Both the position numbers and the translations under genes were made by a program. 64,000 bases of DNA, taken from contig CAZGXI010000021.1 of the NCBI GenBank assembly GCA_964529715.1, forward strand, positions 25,537-89,536, written 5' to 3'. This document shows, one piece after another, positions 8,435 through 15,705 of this stretch; positions within the stretch are counted from its first letter, which is position 1; each line of letters opens with the position of its first letter. The notes below the pieces were generated by a model that had not been told where the DNA came from, made no database searches, and saw only the letters and a program-made list of their open reading frames with translations. Source of the stretch: CAZGXI01 sp964529715 (GTDB lineage Bacteria > Chloroflexota > Anaerolineae > Aggregatilineales > Ch27).

Positions 8435-10495
8435 ATGACGACCGCCGCCGCCAGCGTCTCACACGCCGGCGTCCAGCCGGACGAACGCACCTACCGCCGC
8501 CGCATCCGCGCCTGGACGATGTACGACTGGGCAAACTCCGCCTTCGCCACGACGATCCTGGCAGCGGTGCTGCCCGTCTATTACAGCCAGGTGGCCGGGG
8601 CGACGCTGCCCAGCGAGGCCGTCGCCACCGCTTACTGGAGCCTGGGCCTCAGTGTGTCGCTGTTCATCACTGCCATCCTCTCGCCCATTCTGGGTACGGT
8701 CTCGGATGTAGCGCGTAACAAAAAACCGCTGCTGGCGATCTTCGCCGGGCTGGGCATCGTAGGGACGGCGTTGCTGGTGCTGGTCGGCACGGGCGACTGG
8801 CTGCTAGCCTCAGTGCTGGCCGTGTTGGGCCGCATCGGGTTCAGCGGCTCGATTTCGTTCTACGACTCGCTGCTGCCGCACGTCGCCAGAGAAGAGGACC
8901 GTGACCGCGTCTCAACGCGCGGCTACGCAATGGGCTATCTAGGCGGCGGGCTGCTGCTGGCGATCAACATCGTCATGATCCAGCTTTTGCCAGGGACATG
9001 GGGCGCGCGGCTATCCTTTCTCAGTGTGGCGATCTGGTGGGCCGTCTTTTCGATCCCCCTGTTCCGGCAGGTCCCCGAACCGCCTGCCGCCGCCGCGCGG
9101 CTTGCCCCCGGTGAAAACGTCGTTTCGACCAGCTTCAAACAGCTCTGGGCAACCCTCAAAGACATTCGCCGCTATCGGGAGCTGTTCAAGTATCTGATCG
9201 CTTTCCTGATCTACAACGATGCCATCGGGACCATCATCGGCATCGCGGTCATCTACGGTGCAGAACTCGGCTTCGGCGACGTAGAGCTGATCCTGGCATT
9301 ACTGCTGGTGCAGTTCGTGGGCATCCCCTTCAGCCTGATCTTCGGGCGGCTGCCGAGCCAGGGCGAAAACCGCCGTCCGCTCTTTTTGGCGTTCATCGTC
9401 TTCAACCTGGTGGCCCTGCCGCTGGCGGGCATCGCGGGACGGCTGTTCCTGCCAGGCGAGATCAGCGGCGGGCCGCTGCCGCCCTATGAATCGACCACGA
9501 CGGCTTTTGGGGAGGGCGTGTACCTGGCCGACAGTGCCGCGATCACCTACAGCGGCAATTGGGAGACCGTCACCATCCCGGCAGCAGAACTGCGCGTCGG
9601 CGGGTTGATCGGATTCCTAAACGGCGAACTGACTCAGGACGATAGCGGCGTGCTTTACGCCATCAGCACGGAGCCAGGCGCGCACTATGACTTCCCCTTC
9701 AACGGACAGGAGATCGACATCATCTACAGCACCGGGCCGGACCGGGGCATCTGGGCGGTGGAGATCGACGGTCAACCGGTGATCGATGAGGACACGGGCC
9801 AGCCGCTGCGCCTGGACGCTTACAATGCCACGATGCGCTACGGCGAGCGCCGCACCTTCACTGCCCCAACGCCGGGTGAACACACCCTGAGCGTGATCAG
9901 CACCGGGGAGAAAAACCCCGCCAGTGCAGGGACAACGCTATCGCTGGCTCAGATAGACGTGCGTCCTCCGATCCGCCTGAGCAACCTGCCGCTGGTGATC
10001 GGGCTGATTCTGGCGGTGGAAGGGATCGGCGTCCTGTTCGCCCTGGCACTGGGACGTCCCCTGTTCTCCCGGCTGACAGACCTGTTGGATACCAAGCGCA
10101 GCATCATCCTGGCGCTGATCCTGTACGCGGTCATCGCGGTATGGGGCTACTTCATCGACTCGGTGGTGGAATTCTGGTTCCTGGCATGGATGGTCGCCAT
10201 CGTGCAGGGCGGCAGTCAGGCACTCAGCCGCAGCCTATATGCGGCCATGTCTCCGGCGGCCAAGAGCGGGGAATTCTTCGGGCTGTTCGGGGTGATGGAG
10301 AAATTCTCGTCGCTGATCGGGCCGTTGCTGTTCGCTATGGCAGGGGCGCTCTTCGGCAGCAGCCGCCCGGCTGTCCTGAGCCTGATCGCGTTCTTCATCA
10401 TCGGCATCCTGCTGCTGACACGAGTCAACGTGGCAGAAGGGCGCCGCGTCGCCCAGGCCGAAGATGCGGCATTGCTGACGGCAGAAGTCGAATAA
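8435..10495 (+). CDS. UMF1-family MFS transporter with extracytoplasmic beta-sandwich insertion
   Basis: A major-facilitator carrier of the UMF1/Atg22-like branch, recognised by MYDWANSAFATTI near residue 29. The N-terminal six-helix bundle (about 30-215) and further helices at 250-335 and 515-665 fit an MFS fold. The length of 686 aa is about 200 more than usual. The excess is an insertion at about residues 338-512, between two helices, that has no hydrophobic segment. It contains YSTGPDRGIWAVEIDG, an LDAYNATM segment, GEHTLSVISTGEKNPASAG and an AQIDV end strand, a pattern seen in CBM-like beta-sandwich domains. The substrate is unknown. ATG 8435 has AAAAGGAAAAGG just upstream. Confidence 0.85.
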   Translation: MTTAAASVSHAGVQPDERTYRRRIRAWTMYDWANSAFATTILAAVLPVYYSQVAGATLPSEAVATAYWSLGLSVSLFITAILSPILGTVSDVARNKKPLLAIFAGLGIVGTALLVLVGTGDWLLASVLAVLGRIGFSGSISFYDSLLPHVAREEDRDRVSTRGYAMGYLGGGLLLAINIVMIQLLPGTWGARLSFLSVAIWWAVFSIPLFRQVPEPPAAAARLAPGENVVSTSFKQLWATLKDIRRYRELFKYLIAFLIYNDAIGTIIGIAVIYGAELGFGDVELILALLLVQFVGIPFSLIFGRLPSQGENRRPLFLAFIVFNLVALPLAGIAGRLFLPGEISGGPLPPYESTTTAFGEGVYLADSAAITYSGNWETVTIPAAELRVGGLIGFLNGELTQDDSGVLYAISTEPGAHYDFPFNGQEIDIIYSTGPDRGIWAVEIDGQPVIDEDTGQPLRLDAYNATMRYGERRTFTAPTPGEHTLSVISTGEKNPASAGTTLSLAQIDVRPPIRLSNLPLVIGLILAVEGIGVLFALALGRPLFSRLTDLLDTKRSIILALILYAVIAVWGYFIDSVVEFWFLAWMVAIVQGGSQALSRSLYAAMSPAAKSGEFFGLFGVMEKFSSLIGPLLFAMAGALFGSSRPAVLSLIAFFIIGILLLTRVNVAEGRRVAQAEDAALLTAEVE

Positions 10496-10558
10496 TTTGC
10501 CGCGAAGGGCGCACGGAGAAAAGCGGGCCTTGTGCGCCCTTTGAGGGCGGTCCTGGCC

Positions 10559-10587
10559 TTGTCAAAACGGCCCATATCGCGTATACT
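10559..10587 (+). promoter_or_regulatory. promoter of tRNA-Val
   Basis: -35 TTGTCA (10559-10564), 17-nt spacer, -10 TATACT (10582-10587). The tRNA 5' end follows 12 nt later. Confidence 0.75.
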
Positions 10588-10599
10588 ACAAAACATCAC

Positions 10600-10676
10600 G
10601 GGTCGTTAGCTCAGTTGGCAAGAGCACTCGGTTGACATCCGAGAGGTCAGAAGTTCAAGTCTTCTACGACCCACCA
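10600..10676 (+). tRNA. tRNA-Val (anticodon GAC), CCA encoded
   Basis: The acceptor stem GGGTCGT pairs with ACGACCC. The D arm is GCTC...GAGC, the anticodon stem is CTCGG/CCGAG around loop TTGACAT (anticodon GAC), and the T arm is AGAAG-TTCAAGT-CTTCT. The mature body is 10600-10673, and the following CCA at 10674-10676 is genomically encoded, which is true of only one other tRNA here. Confidence 0.95.
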
Positions 10677-10681
10677 GACGG

Positions 10682-10714
10682 CGACCGCCCTGAAATATTC
10701 GGGGCGGTCGTTTT
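10682..10714 (+). terminator. intrinsic terminator after tRNA-Val
   Basis: The 9-bp perfect stem CGACCGCCC (10682-10690) / GGGCGGTCG (10702-10710) has an 11-nt loop and is followed by TTTT. Confidence 0.75.
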
Positions 10715-10738
10715 GATCCAGAAGGGGAGTGGGAGCGT

Positions 10739-11251
10739 CTACTGCTCGGTGATCTCGACCGATGCCAAGCGGCTGCCGGGGTTAGGATCACGCTGAGGGT
10801 CGCGCAGACGAATTTTCTTCAACACGTCCATCCCTTCGATCACCTTGCCGAAGACAGCGTGCTTGCCGTCGAGCCAGGGTGTGGCGGCAAAGGTGATGAA
10901 GAACTGACTGCCGTTGGTGTTCGGGCCGGCGTTCGCCATGCTGAGCACACCAGGGCCGTCGTGCTTGAGGGCCAACGCCCCCGGCTCATCGTTAAAGCGA
11001 TAGCCGGGACCGCCGGTCCCTGTGCCCAACGGACAGCCACCCTGGGCCATGAAATTCTCTAGGACGCGGTGAAAGGTCGTGCCGTCGTAAAAGCCATCGC
11101 GCGCCAGAAAAACAAAGTTGTTCACGGTCCGGGGGGCCTTGTCGGCAAAAAGCTGTACTTTAATGTCACCGTGCTCGGTGTGGAAGGTTGCGATGTAGGT
11201 TTTGCCGGGATCGATGACCATCTCCGGGGGACTCTTGTAGGTCTTGGGCAT
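10739..11251 (-). CDS. cyclophilin-type peptidyl-prolyl cis-trans isomerase
   Basis: A single cyclophilin domain of 170 aa with no signal peptide, so a cytoplasmic proline isomerase aiding folding. Hallmarks are KAPRTVNNFVFLARDGFYDGTTFHRV with the catalytic Arg in FHRV, FMAQGG, LSMANAGPNTNGSQFFIT and TPWLDGKHAVFGKV. ATG 11251 has AAAGGAG about 10 nt upstream. It is divergent from the MaoC gene; the 178-nt spacer should carry both promoters. Its 3' end faces the tRNA-Val terminator. Confidence 0.93.
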   Translation of the reverse strand: MPKTYKSPPEMVIDPGKTYIATFHTEHGDIKVQLFADKAPRTVNNFVFLARDGFYDGTTFHRVLENFMAQGGCPLGTGTGGPGYRFNDEPGALALKHDGPGVLSMANAGPNTNGSQFFITFAATPWLDGKHAVFGKVIEGMDVLKKIRLRDPQRDPNPGSRLASVEITEQ

Positions 11252-11429
11252 GGGGAACAGCTCCTTTGGAACAAAAAGGGTCAGGCGAAAACGCCAATTT
11301 CATTGTACACTGACCCGGCGGATATTGCCCCACCCCCGGCCTAACGCTAAAATTCCCCCGGTTTGCGTGGACGCCCAAGACCTGCCGTCCGCCTGCCGGA
11401 CGGTTTTCACAAACAAAAGGAAACAGCCC

Positions 11430-11894
11430 ATGACCGGTCGTTTGTACTTTGAAGATTTACAGGTCGGCATGACAATGACCACCAAAGGCCGCACGATCAC
11501 CGAAAGCGACATCGTGAACTTCGCCGGCCTTTCGGGTGACTTTAACCCCCTGCACACCGACGCTGAATACGCTGCCAAAACCGAGTTCGGCCAGCGGATC
11601 GCGCACGGCGCGCTGGGCCTGAGCATCGCCACCGGCCTGGCGAACCAACTGGGGTTCATGGAAGGCACCGTGATCGCCTTCACCACGCTAGACTGGAAGT
11701 ACCGCGCCCCGATCTTCATCGGCGATACCATCCACGTCGAGATCACCGTCAACCAGTCGAAGGCTATGCCCGCCAGCGGCGGCGGATTCGTTATCTTCGG
11801 CGTTAAGGTGGTGAAGCAAGACAACACCGTGACGCAAGAGGGGAAGTGGACTCTGGTCGTGCGCAGCCGCCCGGAGGCCGCCGACCCGGCATGA
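11430..11894 (+). CDS. MaoC-family (R)-specific enoyl-CoA hydratase
   Basis: A single hot-dog fold of 154 aa. The hydratase-2 signature is intact: LSGDFNPLHTD with catalytic Asp37 and His42, followed by RIAHGALGLSIATG. Such proteins hydrate trans-2-enoyl-CoA to (R)-3-hydroxyacyl-CoA in fatty acid, polyester or short-chain acyl-CoA metabolism. The frame is open upstream, but ATG 11430 with AAAAGGAAA ahead and the family N-terminus decides the start. The TGA stop overlaps the ATG of the next gene (ATGA), so the pair is translationally coupled. Confidence 0.9.
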   Translation: MTGRLYFEDLQVGMTMTTKGRTITESDIVNFAGLSGDFNPLHTDAEYAAKTEFGQRIAHGALGLSIATGLANQLGFMEGTVIAFTTLDWKYRAPIFIGDTIHVEITVNQSKAMPASGGGFVIFGVKVVKQDNTVTQEGKWTLVVRSRPEAADPA

Positions 11895-12877
11895 CCACGC
11901 CTGTACCGACCGACGTTCCCGGCCTATTCGCCCTGCCCCTGCCGACGCCATTTCCCATCGGGCGCATCAACACCTACCTGGCACGGGGAGACAACCTGAC
12001 GCTGATCGACACCGGCGTCAACACGGAGAAATCTTACGGCGAACTGCTGGCCGGCCTGGCAACACTCGGCGTCCGGCCTGGCGACCTGGATCGTATCATC
12101 CTCACGCATCACCACACCGATCACCTGGGCCTGGTAGCGCGCCTGGCAGAGGAAAGCGGCGCAGAAGTGTGGTGTCACCGCCGCTGCGTGCCTTTTGTCA
12201 GCCAGCCTGCCGAAGCGCGCGCCCGTCTGCGCGACTGGAGCGTGGGCGTGTGGCAGGAGGGCGGTGTGCCAGAGACGCTGCTCAGCCTGACAGAGCAGGT
12301 CTTTCGCTGGTTTGAGTCGATGAGCAACGGTCCGACGGCGATCAGCCATGTGGTGGAGGACGGCGAGACAGTCGATCTGCTGGGCCGGGAATGGACCATA
12401 CTGCATACACCGGGCCACGCGGGCGACCTGATCTGCCTGCACGAGCCATCCGGCGGGGTGCTGCTGTCGTCCGATCATCTGCTGGGTCGGGTTAGCTCAA
12501 ATGCGTTGATCGAGCCGCCCGATCCCGGCCAGAAGCGCCCCCGCCGCCTGCTGGATTATATGGCGCAGCTTCGGCGCGTGGCCGAGCTTGCGCCACGCAT
12601 TGCCTACGCCGGGCACGGTGAGCCGGTTACAGATGTGCCCACATTGGTTGAAGCGCGGCTGACCTTTCACCGCCAGCGCGCCGAACACGTCTTATCGCTG
12701 TTGCGTGGATCGCCGCGCAGCCTGTACGATCTGACCGAGTCGATGTTCGCCCACGTGACTGAAGCAGAAAAATTCCTGGCCTTGAGCGAAGTGCTGGGCC
12801 ACCTGGATTGGCTAGAACGCGACGGTCGTGTGGTGCGCATCCCACAAGAGACGCATACCTGCTGGCAAGCGGCGTGA
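11891..12877 (+). CDS. metallo-beta-lactamase-fold hydrolase (LACTB2/glyoxalase II-like)
   Basis: 328 aa with an MBL fold. The strand TLIDTG leads to the metal motif THHHTDHLG (residues 72-80), LHTPGHAGDLICLHEP gives the third His ligand, DHLLG supplies the bridging Asp, and YAGHGEP the last His. A C-terminal helical/winged segment of about 90 residues (LVEARLTFHRQRAEHVLSLL onwards) is as in LACTB2-like enzymes. These hydrolyse thioesters, phosphodiesters or lactones, and the substrate here is unknown. It begins inside the stop codon of the MaoC gene, which suggests acyl-thioester or related chemistry. Confidence 0.87.
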   Translation: MTTPVPTDVPGLFALPLPTPFPIGRINTYLARGDNLTLIDTGVNTEKSYGELLAGLATLGVRPGDLDRIILTHHHTDHLGLVARLAEESGAEVWCHRRCVPFVSQPAEARARLRDWSVGVWQEGGVPETLLSLTEQVFRWFESMSNGPTAISHVVEDGETVDLLGREWTILHTPGHAGDLICLHEPSGGVLLSSDHLLGRVSSNALIEPPDPGQKRPRRLLDYMAQLRRVAELAPRIAYAGHGEPVTDVPTLVEARLTFHRQRAEHVLSLLRGSPRSLYDLTESMFAHVTEAEKFLALSEVLGHLDWLERDGRVVRIPQETHTCWQAA

Positions 12878-12987
12878 TCGGCAGGCCAACGACGGTCGCG
12901 TTCCATCGGTCACCGGCTGCCAACCACCCCCTTGTCTTTTCCGCCGCCTGGGTTTACATTTGGAAGGGCATCGGGGGATTTCCTCTT

Positions 12988-14748
12988 ATGAGTACGGTAT
13001 ATCGTGCCCTGAGCCGTTCCCTGGCCCTGGCTGTCGGAATGCTGGCGCTTCTGCTGCTGGCCGGATGCAGTGATGGCGACATTCCCTTGACACTGACCGC
13101 GCAGGCCAATGCCCTGGCCGACGCAGACCAACGCATCGACGCGGCGCAGGCATCCCTCACGGCCTGGCCTACTGAGGCTGCCGCGACTCAGGCGGCTTTA
13201 CAGACAGGTCTGCAAACGGCTGCCGCTGCCACTCAAGCTGCGCAGCAAAGCAGCGCTGCCACTGCCCAGGCCCACGCCGTCGAACAGGCTGTCGCCACTG
13301 CCGGGGCCGTCGAGGCCACCCTCCGCGCCGACGCCATTTCCGAAGTCGAAGCTATCGCTGCAACGGACTTTGCCGCCCAGGAAGCGACAATTGCCGCTCT
13401 AGGAGAGGGTCTGGTCACGGCGGCTGCCAGACGGGATGCGATCATCGTAACCGCCACCCAGGCTGCCCGCAGCACCGCCACCGCCGTCACCGTTGAACGG
13501 GCTACCGCTGCTGCACAGCAGACTGCGCTGGACGCCGCTGAGATGGATCAACACGCGCTGGCAGCAACCGCCACCGCCGACGCCCGGTTCCACACCAGCC
13601 GAATCGACGTGCTAGAAACCACGGTCGCCACGCTGGAACAAGCCGTCTCCGCTGCTGTCACGCAGCAAACCGTCATCGGTGACACGGCGACGCAGGCCAT
13701 CGTATCCGCTGTGACGGCATTCGAGAATGCCCAGGCCACCGCGACCGCTGCATCACGGGAACAATTGACTCAGATTGCCGTCATGGGTGCAACGCTGCAC
13801 GCACAGGACGCAGCCCTAGCAGCGGCACAGACGCAACAGGCAGCAGTCAGCGATTGGGCGACCGACACGGCCCAGGTCGCAGCCACCGAGATCGCCTACA
13901 GTGAAATCCTGGCTTTCAACGCCAACGCCCAGGCCGCCCGGCTGCGCGACGCCGTCTCCACCCAGGAAGCCGCCCTGACCGCCATTGCAGAGGACCGACA
14001 GGCGTTAAGCGAGGCGGCCACACAACAGGCGGCGATTCTGGCGGCAGCTCTGGCAGAGCGAGACTCCCTCGCCGTTGCTGCCACAGACGCCGCCGGAGAC
14101 ATGGGCACACAAGTGGCTGCATTGAATGCGGTGATCGCCACCCAAGAGGCCATCGCCGCCACGCGCGCCACAATGCCTACGACCACCTGGACGCCCAGCG
14201 TAACAGCCACGCCTTCGCCGACGGCAACGGTCACGCCCTCGCTCACGCCGACCCTGACGCCAACACCAACGGCCACGCCTTCGCCGACGGCAACGATCAC
14301 ACCTTCACTGACCCCGACCCTGACGCCAAGCGCAACGACCACGCCGACCGCAACGGCCACACCCACGCCCTCATTCACACCGACCTTAACACCGACGCCA
14401 ACGGCAACACCCTCTGCAACCCCAACGGCCACCTGGACGCCGAGCGATACACCGACGGCAACGGCGACCCCAACCCAAACCCTGACCCCAACCCCGGCCA
14501 TCCTGTGCCATGTTTACGTGAACAACCCGCAGGGCGTGAACATCCGCAATCAGCCCAGTGAGCGGACAGGACAGGTGATCATCGGCGTGCCGCCGGGCCG
14601 GGCAATGGCCGTCATCCGCCTCGGCGGCGACGAAGAAAACCGGCTGTGGTTCCTGGTGAGCTTCGACCTGGAAAATCGGCCTGTGCTGGGTTGGGTGCTC
14701 AGCAGCGTAGTCGTCGAACTGACCACCTGCCCAGAAAGCATCCCATAG
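12988..14748 (+). CDS. lipoprotein with long Ala/Thr/Gln stalk, Thr-Pro linker and SH3b domain
   Basis: An exported lipoprotein: hydrophobic signal segment then lipobox LLAGC with the acylated Cys at residue 27. Residues about 28-394 are an almost pure Ala/Thr/Gln/Glu/Asp sequence with many ATQAA, TAQ and ATAT blocks, predicted helical and coiled-coil-like. Residues about 394-506 are a TPTATPSPT-type linker, and residues 507-586 form a bacterial SH3-like domain (VNIRNQPSERTGQVI ... LGWVLSSVV). The layout is a membrane anchor, stiff stalk, flexible wall-spanning linker and ligand-binding head. ATG 12988 is chosen because the signal peptide starts there; the frame is open 60 codons further. Confidence 0.8.
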   Translation: MSTVYRALSRSLALAVGMLALLLLAGCSDGDIPLTLTAQANALADADQRIDAAQASLTAWPTEAAATQAALQTGLQTAAAATQAAQQSSAATAQAHAVEQAVATAGAVEATLRADAISEVEAIAATDFAAQEATIAALGEGLVTAAARRDAIIVTATQAARSTATAVTVERATAAAQQTALDAAEMDQHALAATATADARFHTSRIDVLETTVATLEQAVSAAVTQQTVIGDTATQAIVSAVTAFENAQATATAASREQLTQIAVMGATLHAQDAALAAAQTQQAAVSDWATDTAQVAATEIAYSEILAFNANAQAARLRDAVSTQEAALTAIAEDRQALSEAATQQAAILAAALAERDSLAVAATDAAGDMGTQVAALNAVIATQEAIAATRATMPTTTWTPSVTATPSPTATVTPSLTPTLTPTPTATPSPTATITPSLTPTLTPSATTTPTATATPTPSFTPTLTPTPTATPSATPTATWTPSDTPTATATPTQTLTPTPAILCHVYVNNPQGVNIRNQPSERTGQVIIGVPPGRAMAVIRLGGDEENRLWFLVSFDLENRPVLGWVLSSVVVELTTCPESIP

Positions 14749-14783
14749 GGAAGCCGGGTTGGCAGATTCCCGGAAAGATTCCC

Positions 14784-15536
14784 CTACCGCCTGCGCCCGA
14801 TCAGGAGGGTCATGAAGTTGAACGGCCAGGGCACAACAGCGCGCAGCAGGCGACCCAACCCGTCGGCCAGTGGCGTCGTGCGGTAGTATCCCGCCGCCCG
14901 GAAAGGCCCACCCAATCCCCAAAGGGTATAGGCGTGGCTGAGTGGGCGCGTCTCCACCACGTCAAATCCTGCCGCCTCCGCCGCCGTGATCAGGGCATGG
15001 CGGGTATAGGTGCTCTCGTAGAACTCGTCGTCTGTCAGGGCAGAACGGCCTAGCACCCGCCGCCGCCAGCGCACCAGACGGTGAACGACATTAGGATAGG
15101 GAATGGTCAGTACAAGCACCCCGCCGGGCCGCAATACACGGGCGGCTTCTGCCAGGGCAGGCCCCATGCCGTGCTCGAAGTGCTCCAACACGCCGAAAGA
15201 CAGATAGGCGGCAAGGGAGCCGTCGGCGTAAGGCAGCGCGTGCACATCCCCGGCCTGGAGTGCCAGGGCAGGATCGTAGGCACGGGCCTTCAACAGCGCA
15301 TTGACCGCGTAATCCAGCCCGATCACAGAGTATCCCTGTGCCCGCAGGAAGATCACGACGGCGGACAGACCGCAGCCCGCTTCCAGGATGACGCCATTAC
15401 GCGGGAGGTACGGCAAGTAAGCGGCAATTGTCTCCTGTGAGCGGGTGAAGCGCAGTGTCTCCAGTTCTGCTTCCACGCTAGCGTCGTCCCAGATGTGCTC
15501 CCAGCTTTGGCGTGTCGAGTGATAAAGATCAATCAT
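14784..15536 (-). CDS. class I SAM-dependent methyltransferase
   Basis: 250 aa Rossmann-like methyltransferase. Motif I reads ILEAGCGLSAVVIFL, motif II has IGLDYAVNALLKA, then LQAGDVHALPYADGSLAAYLSFGVLEHFEHG and a VLRPGGVLVLTIPYP post-motif. This is the Methyltransf_11-type fold common for small-molecule or lipid/glycan O-methylation; the substrate cannot be named. The gene is divergent from the NB-ARC/TPR gene, with 169 nt between the two starts. Confidence 0.85.
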   Translation of the reverse strand: MIDLYHSTRQSWEHIWDDASVEAELETLRFTRSQETIAAYLPYLPRNGVILEAGCGLSAVVIFLRAQGYSVIGLDYAVNALLKARAYDPALALQAGDVHALPYADGSLAAYLSFGVLEHFEHGMGPALAEAARVLRPGGVLVLTIPYPNVVHRLVRWRRRVLGRSALTDDEFYESTYTRHALITAAEAAGFDVVETRPLSHAYTLWGLGGPFRAAGYYRTTPLADGLGRLLRAVVPWPFNFMTLLIGRRR

Positions 15537-15705
15537 GGTGCAGCCCTGTCTCTACGGCGCGGAGATCGCCCCGCGCAAAACGCCGGCGGATTGTAACGGC
15601 GGAATTGTACCGCTGCTGCCCCCGGCGCGACATTTTCCCCCGAAGCGATCCTTCTGCTATACTCAGCATTTGTAAAATAGACTGGTCCAGGATTTCAGAC
15701 CCCAA

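Noticed and set aside
14170..14510. DNA tandem repeat region
   Set aside because: It is the coding sequence of a TPTATP linker; repetition follows from the amino acid sequence.
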